From Hephaestia mangrovi (GTDB lineage Bacteria; Pseudomonadota; Alphaproteobacteria; Sphingomonadales; Sphingomonadaceae), in contig NZ_JAINVU010000009.1 of the NCBI RefSeq assembly GCF_019880555.1, positions 37,032 through 101,031 on the forward strand: a DNA stretch of 64,000 nucleotides, given 5' to 3'. Positions 35,230 through 44,237 of the stretch are shown here, piece by piece. The notes beneath the pieces are model-generated. The model was not told the DNA's origin. It did no database searches and saw only the letters and a program-made list of their open reading frames with translations. The translations under genes were made by a program, and so were the position numbers. The stretch's first letter is position 1. Every line of letters starts with the position of its first letter.

Positions 35230-37367
35230 CACGCTTCCCCCCGGCGACGGCGGTGCAGCAGGAACAGCCCGCCCAGCCCGATCAGCAGCAGCGCGAGCCC
35301 TTGCGCGATCGTCGCGGCGAAATCGGTCGCGGTCTGCGGCAGATCGAGCCCGGTCGCCTGCTCCGCCGCGCGCGCCGCCATCGTGTCGGCATTGCGCAGC
35401 GCCGCAGCGCCGGCCTTGCCGCCGAACAGCGTGCCGAAATCCCAGCCCGCGGGGAGGTTGATCGGCAGATCCTCGCTGGTCAGGCCCTCGCCGGTGGGCC
35501 GCGTCGGCGTCTCGTCGATCGCAACCAGGCTGGTCTGGCTGGTGACGATGCCGCTCGCCAGGCCGATCTCGGCGATTTGCGCATCGGCCTTGTCGTCGTC
35601 GATCACGCCGAGCGTGCGATCAGCCTCGATGTCGCTGATCCGGCGCCTCGCCCACAATTTGGCAACGGCCGAGCTCGCCTGCGCCTTGGCGAGATCGACG
35701 CTGCGCTGCCAATGCTTGTTCCCGATCGTGCCGCTGACGGTGAGCGTGCCGGCGAGATGATCGGTCTTGCCCACCAGCACCAGCGGGCGGCCGGCATAGA
35801 TATCGGGCAAGCGCTTCGGCGTCAGGTCGAGCGTCCCGCCGGACACGCTGACCTTGAGATCGCGCATCGCCGGATGATCGAGCACGTCCAGCAGCGGCAT
35901 CATCCGTGCCGCTACCTCCTCGGGCGTGCCGACATGGGTGTAGGTGCCGCCGCCGATCGTCGACATCCGCTCCATCAGATAATCATTGGGCGCCGAACCG
36001 ATGCCGACGAAGAACACATGGCTGCGGCCACCGTCATGGCCCAGGGCGGCCAGCATCTCCCGCTCATTGGAAATCTCGCCGTCGGTAAGGAAGATCACCT
36101 GGCGCAGCGCGTCCGGCCCGCCGCTCGCCGCCGCGTCGGTCAGCGCGGCCTTGAGCGCCGGCAGCATCTCGGTGCCGCCATCCGCCTCCAGCCCTTCGGC
36201 ATAATGTTTGGCGAGCGCGACCTGATCGGGCGTCGCGGCGACGCTGTGATCGAACAATTGCGTCATCGTATCGTCGAAGCGGATGATGTTGAAATGATCC
36301 TGCGGCCTGAGCGTCGCCAGGGCGTGGACCAGGCTGGCCTTGGCCTCGCGCATCGAATCGCCGCCCATCGAGCCGCTGTTGTCGATCACGAACACCATTT
36401 CGCGCGGCGGGGTCGTCAGTTTCGAGAGATCGGCCGGCGGCGTGATCGTCGCCATCACGTAATCGCCGTCCGTGCCATGCTCGCTGAACAGGCCCACCGT
36501 CGGATCGGCTGAGGCCGAGCGCCAGTCGAGCTCGAAATCGCGATCGGCCGGCGCCGGGCCGAGCAGCCGGACGGTGCGGTCGTCTCCGGGCCCCGAGACG
36601 CTGACGCGGTGATAGCGGCTGATCAGGTTGGCGACCTTGAAGCCCGGCGCGAGGTGAACGGTGATGGAAACCGGGTTGAGCTTGGCGCCCAAAGCGGGGT
36701 CGAGCACAGGTGCGCTGGTCACGGCATTGGCGTCGTTGACGGCGGCCGCGGAGGTCAGCGTGTGCGGCGGTGTGTAGCGCGGGCCGACCACCAAAGGCAG
36801 GCGCAGCGAGAAGGTGCCGTTGGTGGCGGTGACCGGCGCCTGATATTCGATCTGGACGAGCACCGTTTCGCCGGGGCCGATATTGGCGACGCTGTTGGTG
36901 AACATATTGGGCCGCTGCTGCTCGACCAGACCGGCCTTCTGGCCGTTGGCCCTGGCGGTCTCGTACATCTGGCGGGCGGCCTCGCGCTTCTCGATATGGC
37001 CGATGATGTCGCGTTGCCCGACCACCATCTTCAGGCTGTCGACGGCACCATCCTCAGGCAGCGGATAGAGATAGGTCGCCTCCATCCATTTGTCGGAGGT
37101 GTTGCGGAACGCCTGCGTCACGCGGACGCGGGCGATCTCGCCGGTCACCGTCACGTCCATGTCGGTGCCGAGGCGGACAGCGGGCAACGTCTCGCTCGCA
37201 TGGAGGCCATGCAGCATCAGCGTGCCCGCGCCGGGGCCGTCGTCGCTGGCGAGGGCGCTATCCTGCGCGACGGCGGGTGCGGCGGGCATCGCCAGCGTGG
37301 CGGGGACGCTCATCGCGATCGCCACCGCGGGAATGAGGGCGCGGCAGATGTGGTGAAATCGAGGCAT
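35229..37367 (-). CDS. Sortase-target VIT/VWA protein
   Basis: This 712-residue secreted protein is the partner of the class GN sortase. A signal peptide is followed by a VIT domain (TEVGEIARVRVTQAFRN-like region, about residues 55-180), and a von Willebrand A domain with the MIDAS motif DNSGSMGG near residue 325 and a later TDGEIS. The C terminus has a sorting signal: LPQTA, then a hydrophobic helix (LALLLIGLGGLFLL) and the basic tail HRRRRGEA. It would be cell-envelope anchored after sortase action. Start at 37367 was chosen for the GGAG about 7 bases upstream; an ATG at 37379 is in frame. Confidence 0.9.
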   Translation of the reverse strand: MPRFHHICRALIPAVAIAMSVPATLAMPAAPAVAQDSALASDDGPGAGTLMLHGLHASETLPAVRLGTDMDVTVTGEIARVRVTQAFRNTSDKWMEATYLYPLPEDGAVDSLKMVVGQRDIIGHIEKREAARQMYETARANGQKAGLVEQQRPNMFTNSVANIGPGETVLVQIEYQAPVTATNGTFSLRLPLVVGPRYTPPHTLTSAAAVNDANAVTSAPVLDPALGAKLNPVSITVHLAPGFKVANLISRYHRVSVSGPGDDRTVRLLGPAPADRDFELDWRSASADPTVGLFSEHGTDGDYVMATITPPADLSKLTTPPREMVFVIDNSGSMGGDSMREAKASLVHALATLRPQDHFNIIRFDDTMTQLFDHSVAATPDQVALAKHYAEGLEADGGTEMLPALKAALTDAAASGGPDALRQVIFLTDGEISNEREMLAALGHDGGRSHVFFVGIGSAPNDYLMERMSTIGGGTYTHVGTPEEVAARMMPLLDVLDHPAMRDLKVSVSGGTLDLTPKRLPDIYAGRPLVLVGKTDHLAGTLTVSGTIGNKHWQRSVDLAKAQASSAVAKLWARRRISDIEADRTLGVIDDDKADAQIAEIGLASGIVTSQTSLVAIDETPTRPTGEGLTSEDLPINLPAGWDFGTLFGGKAGAAALRNADTMAARAAEQATGLDLPQTATDFAATIAQGLALLLIGLGGLFLLHRRRRGEA

Positions 37368-37486
37368 GGCAGGCTCCATCGGTAAAGAGGAGCCTTCCCT
37401 CTATGCGCACGACATGCCGGACAGCCACGAGCAACATCGGGCATTGTTTGCCGCAGCCGGCAGCCGCTGGCGGCGCGATGAGCCGT

Positions 37487-37504
37487 TGTGCGCAAATGTG
37501 CGCA
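37487..37504. promoter_or_regulatory. TGTGCGCA direct repeats, candidate operator
   Basis: TGTGCGCA occurs at 37487-37494 and again at 37497-37504, ten bases apart, that is one helical turn. The pair lies between the sortase-target gene and the divergent HTH regulator, directly upstream of the regulator's likely ATG at 37522. Autoregulation is a reasonable inference. Confidence 0.4.
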
Positions 37505-37521
37505 GATGTACGGATACAGCG

Positions 37522-38268
37522 ATGCACGATCTCGATCCGCCCGCCGCCGAAGCCGATACCATCGCCCGGCGCGTGCGCGAAGAGATCGCGCGCCGCCGCA
37601 TCTCGCGGCAGGCACTGGCGGATATGGCGCGGATCAGCCTGTCGACGCTGGAAAAGGCGCTGGCCGGTACGCGACCCTTCACACTCGCCACGACGATCCG
37701 GATCGAGGAAGCGCTCGGCGTGCCGCTTCGCCACGGCGCGCCGGTCGCGCCGGCACCGGCGGCGATCGCGCCGGACGACATGGGCGCCTATTCCCGTTCG
37801 GCGGTCGGCTGGATCGAAGGGCGCTACCTCACATTGCGGCCGAGCTTCGGCACGCCCGGCGGCATCTTCGCTTACGTGACGACGATCCGCTGGCTCGACG
37901 ACAAGGGCTATCTGGGCTTCGCCGAATCCGAGCGGACCGACGCCCGGTTCCAGCAGGCCGGACACGTCTCGCTACCCAACCTGTCCGGGCATATCTATCT
38001 GGTGACCAGCGAGCAGGGCCAGCACCGCCTGGTGATCCTGTCGCGACCGACGGTCGACGATGTGCTCTACGGCATCCTGGCGACGCTGGAGATCGGCCAC
38101 GGCTCGCAACTGGTGCCGGCAATGACGACCATCGCATTGCGCAAGACCGACCGGATCGAGGACCAAACGCTGGGCCTCATCGAACCGGGCGCGCTCGCTT
38201 ATCAGGCCTATCGAGAGACGCTTACGGCCGCCGCGCGGAATGACTTCGTCCGCTTTCATACGCTATAG
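37522..38268 (+). CDS. HTH regulator with C-terminal effector-like domain
   Basis: This 248-residue protein has an N-terminal XRE-type helix-turn-helix (ISRQALADMARISLSTLEKALAG, residues about 25-50) and a C-terminal region of about 165 residues, without recognised motifs, that looks like a sensor domain. The domain pairing is seen in sphingomonad regulators of unknown signal. The ATG at 37522 was preferred because the reading frame before it contains a pair of TGTGCGCA repeats typical of a control region; an in-frame ATG exists at 37414. Confidence 0.72.
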   Translation: MHDLDPPAAEADTIARRVREEIARRRISRQALADMARISLSTLEKALAGTRPFTLATTIRIEEALGVPLRHGAPVAPAPAAIAPDDMGAYSRSAVGWIEGRYLTLRPSFGTPGGIFAYVTTIRWLDDKGYLGFAESERTDARFQQAGHVSLPNLSGHIYLVTSEQGQHRLVILSRPTVDDVLYGILATLEIGHGSQLVPAMTTIALRKTDRIEDQTLGLIEPGALAYQAYRETLTAAARNDFVRFHTL

Positions 38269-38357
38269 GTGTCGATCGGGCACGGTCGCTGCAATCGCGG
38301 CGGATTTGACCGGGATCTGCACGCCACGGATTGAAACCGGCCTGCCCTTTATTGCGA

Positions 38358-38402
38358 TGGCGCACCCGACAGGATTCGAACCTGTGGCCTCTGCCTTCGG
38401 AG
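38358..38402 (-). other. 3' fragment of tRNA-Arg(CCG): att site of the island
   Basis: On the minus strand, these 45 bases match the 3' part of a tRNA-Arg gene from the anticodon loop (CTCCGAA, anticodon CCG) through the anticodon 3' stem, variable loop, T-arm (ACAGG-TTCGAAT-CCTGT) and acceptor strand to an encoded CCA. The 5' half is absent: the sequence to the right of 38402 does not continue the tRNA. A truncated tRNA directly beside a tyrosine integrase gene is the usual trace of island insertion into a tRNA gene. Confidence 0.88.
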
Positions 38403-38507
38403 CGCCCCTGAAATTCGTTTTTTGCGTCCACGAAAATCTATCATTTTCTCCTAAAAACAGTTATATAGAGGAATACGCTTCGCAGCCGTCCACCGGCGTA
38501 CGAGGGC

Positions 38508-38529
38508 GTATATTTGACGTATATTTGAC
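38508..38529. repeat. Tandem 11-bp direct repeat before the integrase gene
   Basis: GTATATTTGAC is repeated twice without a gap (38508-38518, 38519-38529), 20 bases before the integrase start. Such short direct repeats near a tRNA-type att site are often integrase arm-binding sites; they could equally be an operator. The surrounding 38269-38548 contains no other gene. Confidence 0.6.
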
Positions 38530-38548
38530 AAGTTGAGGGCCTTCGCCG

Positions 38549-39829
38549 ATGCCCCAGACGCTGAAAGAAGCGCCGCTTACGACACGAAGCGCACGAGCCG
38601 CGTTGCGGTGCGGTGTCTATTGGCGGAGTATCGATCCAGACACTCACCTTGGCTACCGCAAAGGAAAGCGAGGCGGACGTTGGCTTGCGCGTTGGTACGA
38701 GGGTGCAGGTAGATATGCACAGATTACGCTAGGCACCGCGGATGATGTGATAGTTGAGGGAAACCTGTCCTTCAATGCGGCGGTAAGCTCGGCACGCGAG
38801 GCCGTTATCGCGGCCCGTCAAGCGGCCGCTCTGGCGCAAGCTGGACCAATCCAGACGGTTCGCTCTGCGGTTGAGCTATACATCATGAAACGCAACGAGC
38901 GGTCCTCTGCACGAGCCGGAAGGAAGATCCGCTCTAGCGCTGATCATCGGCTCAGCTTGCACGTGCTGAGCCGGCCCGAGCTTGCTGACGTCCCGTTGCA
39001 CGAACTACTCGAAACCGACTTGGCGAAATGGCGCGCGCGTCTAGGTGGGAAAATCGCGACGCGCCGCCGCTTGACCGCCGATTTTCGGGCAGCGCTGAAC
39101 GAAGCTGCGCGCGCCGGGCGAAAGGTACTCCCCCCGGAACTTCCAAGCATAATTAAATACGGGCTGCAATCACCCGAAAGTGAAGCGGCTGGTCCGGGCG
39201 AAACGATTGCGAGAACAGACCAGATCCTGACCGACAAGCAGGTCAGAGATCTATTGCTGGAGGCGGCGCGCTTTGACGCAGAGAAGGGATGGGGAGGCGA
39301 TCTCTGGCGGATTGCTCTCGTAATCGCCGGCACGGGAGCGCGCTTTTCTCAAGTGGCCCGATTGACCGTGGGAGATGTCAGAGGCCATCGAATATTCATG
39401 CCGTCGAGCCGGAAAGGTCTGCGACGAACAGAGAACCACACTCCGGTCCCGATCGGTGAGGATGTAGCAGATGCGCTGGCCCCCGTCATGAAGGGGCGCC
39501 CGGCAAACGCTATCTTGCTCGAGCGATGGTATCATAAGGCGCTGGGACACGGCCGGTGGAGGCGCGATAGCCGGACTGGCTGGCGTGCCTCGTATGATAT
39601 AACAAAAAGCTTTCAGACCATAGCTCTTGCGGCGGGTCTCACTGGCGTAACCACCTACACACTGCGTCACACTTCGATTGTGCGCGGTCTGCGCGCTGGG
39701 CTTCCGATCAGGTTGGTGGCCGCATTACATGATACGTCGACGCTCATGATTGAGCGCTATTATGCGCGTTACATTGCAGATGGATTGGAGGAGCTCGCCG
39801 CTAAAGCGATCGTACCGCTGGTAATCTAA
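38549..39829 (+). CDS. Tyrosine recombinase (island integrase)
   Basis: This is a 426-residue site-specific integrase. The N-terminal arm-binding region contains GKRGGRWLARWYEG. The catalytic domain has the first arginine in IAGTGARFSQVARL, the R-H-box YTLRHTSIVRGL, and the nucleophile region ALHDTSTLMIERYYARY with the tyrosine. It lies in the usual place, about 150 bases inside the tRNA fragment and reading into the island, and would insert and excise the element at tRNA-Arg. Its codon use looks less GC-biased than the genes to the left. No excisionase is adjacent; the AlpA-like gene at 54667 may serve. Confidence 0.93.
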   Translation: MPQTLKEAPLTTRSARAALRCGVYWRSIDPDTHLGYRKGKRGGRWLARWYEGAGRYAQITLGTADDVIVEGNLSFNAAVSSAREAVIAARQAAALAQAGPIQTVRSAVELYIMKRNERSSARAGRKIRSSADHRLSLHVLSRPELADVPLHELLETDLAKWRARLGGKIATRRRLTADFRAALNEAARAGRKVLPPELPSIIKYGLQSPESEAAGPGETIARTDQILTDKQVRDLLLEAARFDAEKGWGGDLWRIALVIAGTGARFSQVARLTVGDVRGHRIFMPSSRKGLRRTENHTPVPIGEDVADALAPVMKGRPANAILLERWYHKALGHGRWRRDSRTGWRASYDITKSFQTIALAAGLTGVTTYTLRHTSIVRGLRAGLPIRLVAALHDTSTLMIERYYARYIADGLEELAAKAIVPLVI

Positions 39830-39967
39830 TCCATTGCGATCCTTCGTCTACTCGCTCGCGGCGCAGCGACGGCCTAATCGTCAACCAGAGTAAGTCAGCG
39901 CCCGTCTACAGAGCGGGCACTGCGCCTCTCGAGGAAACTCAGCGGTCCGGACCTGATCTATCGACCA

Positions 39968-40549
39968 TCAGTCGTGCGCCGCGCTGCCCACATCCTTCAT
40001 CATCGCGTCATGGTCTTCCGGTGCGCTGGCGACGGTCGCCTTGTATTGTTCCGGTGACATCGACGGCAGCTTTTCGAGGAACGCCACCATGTCCCAGATC
40101 AGCGGATCGGGATGCGTTTTTCCCCATGCAGGCATCGCGGTGAGCTTGACGCCGTGCTTGATGATCCAGAACTTCTCGGCCGCCGTCAGGTCGGTGCCCT
40201 TGGCGAGTTCGGGCGCCTGCGGGTAGAGGCCCTGCGCCATCTCGGTCGGCTCGACACCGGGTCCAAGATGGCAGCCTTGGCACATCTCGGCATAGAGCCC
40301 GGCACCGGTGGCAACGTGCGCGGGCGTTCCGAGATCAGCAGGGGGCTGGATGCCGCGGGCATGAACCGCGATCGATCGGTCGCGAAGACTCTCGAGCAGC
40401 GCGTAGACCGGTCGGCTGTGCGGCGCGTCGGCGGCGATGTTGTAGACCCCGAACCAGACGAACGCTGCCAACAGAACGAGCGCGGCGATGACCGCCGCGA
40501 TGACGAACCGCAAGCTCGGGAGGTGATGGCGAAGGCTCGAACGGGTCAC
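39968..40549 (-). CDS. Membrane-anchored c-type cytochrome of the copper cluster
   Basis: This 193-residue protein has an N-terminal membrane anchor (FVIAAVIAALVLLAAFVWF) and a single heme c motif CQGCH, with a distal methionine in LTAMPAWG. It is the last gene of the copA-copB operon, starting at a GTG 14 bases after the copB stop with AAAGG as ribosome site. In copper clusters of sphingomonads such cytochromes often follow copAB; an electron-acceptor role for periplasmic Cu(I) oxidation is an inference. Confidence 0.87.
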   Translation of the reverse strand: MTRSSLRHHLPSLRFVIAAVIAALVLLAAFVWFGVYNIAADAPHSRPVYALLESLRDRSIAVHARGIQPPADLGTPAHVATGAGLYAEMCQGCHLGPGVEPTEMAQGLYPQAPELAKGTDLTAAEKFWIIKHGVKLTAMPAWGKTHPDPLIWDMVAFLEKLPSMSPEQYKATVASAPEDHDAMMKDVGSAAHD

Positions 40550-40562
40550 GGCAATACCTTTC

Positions 40563-41693
40563 TTAAAACCACGCGCGGATGCCGAGAACGAGGCTCGTGC
40601 TATGCGGCGCCTCGCCATCTTGCCGGGCGAAGGTCGCCGAGCGCCCGACCTTCGCAGTATAGGAGACGCCGATATAGGGCGCGAACTGGCGGCTGATCTC
40701 GTATCGCAGCCTGACACCGAGTTCGGCATTGCTCAGGCCCGCGCCAATGCGATCCCGTGGCACGTCCTGTGCGGCGAAGTTCAGCTCGACACGCGGCTGC
40801 AGGATCAGGCGCTGCGTGATGCGCTCGTCATATGTCCCTTCGGTGCGCGCCAGGAGGTCACCCTTGGTCGACAGAAACACGGCGCCGCTGACATCGAACT
40901 GATAGGGCGCCAGGCCCTCGATCCCTAGGGTCGCGAAGGTCTGGGTCGGTGACGGCTGGAAGTCGTGACGGACGCCGGCCTGCAGATCGAAATAGGGACC
41001 GATCGCGCGGCTGTAGAGACCCTGCACTTCGGCTGAGTCGACGCCCTTGCCGAACGTGCCTTCGCCTTCCGACTTGACGACGAGGCGGTCGATGTCGCTG
41101 CCGAACCAGCCTTCGCCTTCCCAGCGATAGCCGTCGCGGCCATCGTGGACCTGCAATTCGGCGAGGTTGATCATGACCTGCGAGAACGGCTCGCCGCCGT
41201 TTTCGTGGCGGAACATCGCGCGCGCAGGTTGCATCGCGGCTGGGGTGTAGGTGCGGTCGGCATAATGATCGGTTGGCACCGGGGGTGGCGGGGCGTCGCC
41301 CGGCGGCAGATCGGTGCCACTCGGTGTTAGTTGTCCGCTCGCGGGCATAGCCATCCCCGGCATCATGCCGGACGCCGCCGCGCCATCGTGATCCGCCGTC
41401 ATGTTCATGTCCGGCAACGACGAGGTTTCGCCGCCTTCTGCGGGCATCGTCATGTCTTTCATGGGATCGCCATGGCTGTCGTGGCCCGGCTTCGGCTCCG
41501 CCTTCGTTGCCGGGCGCTTCTGCGCGACGGCCGTCTTCCTTCGGGAAGTCGCAGGAGCGGCCCTTTTCTTGGCCGGCATCGGCTTCGACATGTCCATGCC
41601 GGGCACCTGCATGCCTTGCATCGACTGAGCCGCCGCGGGGTTCGCCGTTACGGCCATGGCGCTGGCAGCGGCGAGGAGCAGCACCGGCTTCAT
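40563..41693 (-). CDS. copB: Copper resistance protein CopB
   Basis: This 376-residue protein has a signal peptide (ending about residue 23), a methionine- and histidine-rich N-terminal part (QGMQVPGMDMSKPMP, GMMPGMAMPASG) that would bind copper, and a C-terminal beta-barrel with an aromatic terminus (GIRAWF). CopB lies in the outer membrane and, with CopA, sequesters or exports copper. Its ATG overlaps the copA stop codon, so the two are coupled. The barrel domain begins near residue 170 (DHYADRTYTPAAM). Confidence 0.92.
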   Translation of the reverse strand: MKPVLLLAAASAMAVTANPAAAQSMQGMQVPGMDMSKPMPAKKRAAPATSRRKTAVAQKRPATKAEPKPGHDSHGDPMKDMTMPAEGGETSSLPDMNMTADHDGAAASGMMPGMAMPASGQLTPSGTDLPPGDAPPPPVPTDHYADRTYTPAAMQPARAMFRHENGGEPFSQVMINLAELQVHDGRDGYRWEGEGWFGSDIDRLVVKSEGEGTFGKGVDSAEVQGLYSRAIGPYFDLQAGVRHDFQPSPTQTFATLGIEGLAPYQFDVSGAVFLSTKGDLLARTEGTYDERITQRLILQPRVELNFAAQDVPRDRIGAGLSNAELGVRLRYEISRQFAPYIGVSYTAKVGRSATFARQDGEAPHSTSLVLGIRAWF

Positions 41694-43606
41694 GCCTCGT
41701 CTCCTTCCTTGCGCACCGTCACCACCCGCATCATCCCGGCCATCATGTGATAGAGCAGGTGGCAGTGGAACGCCCAGTCGCCCGGCGCGTCGGCGGTCAG
41801 GTCGAACGTCACGATTCCGCCGGGCGCCACCACCACCGTGTGTTTGCGCGGCGCGTGATCGCCGTGCCCCGTGACCAACTCGTAGAAATGGCCGTGGAGA
41901 TGGATCGGGTGCGCCATCATCGTGTCGTTGACCAGGTTGACGCGCACGCGCTCGCCGTTGCGAAACGGAATGGGCGCGGCATGGTCCGACATCTTCACGC
42001 CGTCGAACGACCACATGAAGCGTTCCATGTTGCCGGTCAGGTGGACGTCGATCGACCGAGACGGCGCCCGCACGTCGGGATTGCGATCGAGCGCGACGAG
42101 ATCGCGGTAAACCAGCACGCGGTGGCCGACATTTTCCAGCCCCTGACCAAAATCGCCCGTGCGGTCCTGCGGCATCGGCGCGATGGTGGACACGCCGGCA
42201 TTCTTGGCAACCTGCGGCGCGTTCTTGAAATCGCGCATCGACATCGATGCCATGTCCATGGCGCCGCTCTTGCTGCCCGCCATGTCCATGCCGGCCATGT
42301 CGCCACCGCTCATCTTCATTCCGGACGTGCCTTGGCTCGCCATCGCCATGCCCTGCATGTCGCCAAGCGGCGTCGCACGTTTCGACGGTGCGCCGAACCC
42401 CGCGTCAACCGGCCCGCTCGCCAGCAACCGCGAGCGGTTCTGCTCGGCGGTTGGATCCGTCCCGCGCGGCGTCATCGCCTTCATCGCCATCCCGGCCATG
42501 CCCATGTCGGCGATCGTCGCCAGCGGCCTTGGGCGAAGCAGCGGCACCGCCGCGACCATGCCGGCACGCGGCGCCAAAGTCGCCCGCGCCATCCCTGAGC
42601 GATCGACCGCCTCGGCGACCAGCGTGTAGGCGCAGTTTTCTCGCGGCCTGACCACCGCGTCGAACGTCTCGGCAACGCCGACCTGGAACTCGTCGGTCTC
42701 GACCGGGCGGATGTTCTGCCCGTCGGCCTGCACCATCACTAGCGGCAAGCCGGGGATGCGCACGTTGAAGATCGTCATCGACGACCCGTTGATGATCCTG
42801 AGGCGCACGCGCTCGCCCGGCTTGAACAGCGCGGTCCAGTTGTCCGCAGGACCGTAGCCGTTGATCGTGTAGGTGTAGATCGATCCCGTGCCGTCGGAGA
42901 TGTCGGCGGCGTCCATCCGCATGCCGCCCCATTTCAGTCGCTCGCTCTCCGGCTGGTCGCGTCCCGCCAGCAGCCCGGCGAGCGTCTCCTTCTGGAAGTT
43001 CATGCCGCCGGGGTTGAGCTTCATCCGGCGGAAGATCGCCTCGGGCGACAGCTGGCTGTTGTCGGAGAGAAACACGACATGCTCGCGGTCGTAGCCGACC
43101 GGATCGGCGCCCACCGGATCGATCACGATCGGGCCATGCAGCCCCGATTGCTCCTGCCCGCCGGTGTGGCTGTGATACCAATAGGTGCCGGCCTGCCGGA
43201 TCGGGAACTGGTAGAGGAAGGTCGTTCCGGCATCGATGCCCGGGAACGACACGCCTGGAACGCCGTCATATTGCGGCGGCACCAGCAAGCCGTGCCAATG
43301 GATCGAGCTCGACCTGTCGAGCGCGTTACGCACCTGCAGCCGCACCTCCTGGCCTTCGCGCAGGCGGATCAGCGGTCCCGGCGTGGTGCCGTTGATGCCG
43401 ATAGCGCGAAACGGGCGCCCGTCGATCGTGGCCGTCCGCCAGGCTAGTTCCAGCGCGATGTCCTCGCCGGACACGGACGGCAGCGGCGCGGCGATCCCGC
43501 TCGACACCGAGCGCGCCCAGGCGGGAGTCCAGTTCGTCAAGGCAGCACCGCCGGCGGCGAGTGCGGCACCGCGCAGCAGTTGCCGACGGTCGATTGGCTG
43601 GTTCAT
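41690..43606 (-). CDS. copA: Multicopper oxidase CopA
   Basis: This is a 638-residue multicopper oxidase with a Tat signal (DRRQLLRGAALAAGG). All copper-binding motifs are present: HWHG, HSHT, HPIHLHGH and the C-terminal HCHLLYHMMAGMM. A methionine-rich segment (GMDMAGSKSGAMDMASMSM) at about residues 440-460 is typical of CopA/PcoA and probably binds Cu(I). In the periplasm it oxidises Cu(I) to the less toxic Cu(II). It lies 70 bases downstream of the ECF sigma gene on the same strand, which suggests control by that sigma factor. Confidence 0.94.
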   Translation of the reverse strand: MNQPIDRRQLLRGAALAAGGAALTNWTPAWARSVSSGIAAPLPSVSGEDIALELAWRTATIDGRPFRAIGINGTTPGPLIRLREGQEVRLQVRNALDRSSSIHWHGLLVPPQYDGVPGVSFPGIDAGTTFLYQFPIRQAGTYWYHSHTGGQEQSGLHGPIVIDPVGADPVGYDREHVVFLSDNSQLSPEAIFRRMKLNPGGMNFQKETLAGLLAGRDQPESERLKWGGMRMDAADISDGTGSIYTYTINGYGPADNWTALFKPGERVRLRIINGSSMTIFNVRIPGLPLVMVQADGQNIRPVETDEFQVGVAETFDAVVRPRENCAYTLVAEAVDRSGMARATLAPRAGMVAAVPLLRPRPLATIADMGMAGMAMKAMTPRGTDPTAEQNRSRLLASGPVDAGFGAPSKRATPLGDMQGMAMASQGTSGMKMSGGDMAGMDMAGSKSGAMDMASMSMRDFKNAPQVAKNAGVSTIAPMPQDRTGDFGQGLENVGHRVLVYRDLVALDRNPDVRAPSRSIDVHLTGNMERFMWSFDGVKMSDHAAPIPFRNGERVRVNLVNDTMMAHPIHLHGHFYELVTGHGDHAPRKHTVVVAPGGIVTFDLTADAPGDWAFHCHLLYHMMAGMMRVVTVRKEGDEA

Positions 43607-43676
43607 GGAAACTCCCGGTCGTTACCGCCGCGTGGCGGTTTGTTACCCGGAGATACGCGGGCGCTTGGGCGATCCC
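43607..43676 (-). promoter_or_regulatory. Gap before copA with repeated GGTAAC
   Basis: Read on the minus strand, GGTAAC occurs twice about 23 bases apart in this 70-base gap between the ECF sigma gene and copA. One copy could be part of an ECF -35 element, and a hairpin ACCGCC/GGCGGT lies between them. Assignment as promoter is tentative. Confidence 0.35.
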
Positions 43677-44237
43677 TCATTCCGCCGCAAATTTTTCCGC
43701 GAGCCGCGCCCGCGCGCGCGACAGACGCGTTTCGACCGCCTTGACGGTGATGCCCAGCGCCTCGGCGGTCTCGGCCTGGCTGAGCCCCTCGATGGTCCGT
43801 AGCATCAGCACATCGCGCAGCTTCGCCGGCAGCTGCGCGATCTCGCGCCGCAGAGCATCGAGCGCCGCACGATCGCCGGCGACCGTCTCCGGATCGGGTC
43901 TATCATCGGGGACGGTCGTGGCTACCGCATCGCCCCACGCCAACAGCGCGCGGACCCGCCGGCGACGCCGCCAGTCGCGGCAGCGGTTGAGCGCGATCGC
44001 CGATAGCCACGGGCGCAACGGTCGAGCGGAGTCGTAGCGCGCCAGGTTGCGATAAGCCGCGACGAAGCTGTCCTGGGTCAGGTCCAGCGCTTCTTCAACA
44101 TCGCCCGAGCAGATCGCGACCAGCCGATATATCGCGGCGCGGTGCCGCCGCATGATCTCGGCGAACGCCGCCTCGTCGCCGTCGCGGGCGAGCACGGCGA
44201 GCCTCCGATCGTCGAACTGGTCGAGCGCTGTGGTCAC
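43677..44237 (-). CDS. ECF sigma factor, CnrH-like
   Basis: This 186-residue protein is an ECF sigma factor: region 2 contains VEEALDLTQDSFVAAYRNLARYD and RPLRPWLSAIALNRCRDWRRRR; region 4 has LPAKLRDVLMLRTIEGLSQAETAEALGITVKAVETRLSRAR. It is read after a CnrX-like sensor and a CnrY-like protein with four-base overlaps, the same three-part arrangement as Cnr/Ncc metal-sensing modules. It would direct transcription of copA-copB and its own operon when metal is present. The metal here is inferred to be copper from the neighbours. Confidence 0.92.
   Translation of the reverse strand: MTTALDQFDDRRLAVLARDGDEAAFAEIMRRHRAAIYRLVAICSGDVEEALDLTQDSFVAAYRNLARYDSARPLRPWLSAIALNRCRDWRRRRRVRALLAWGDAVATTVPDDRPDPETVAGDRAALDALRREIAQLPAKLRDVLMLRTIEGLSQAETAEALGITVKAVETRLSRARARLAEKFAAE

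Noticed and set aside
38358..38402. A complete tRNA-Arg gene
   Set aside because: Only the part from the anticodon loop to CCA is present; the D-arm, 5' acceptor strand and 5' anticodon stem are missing.
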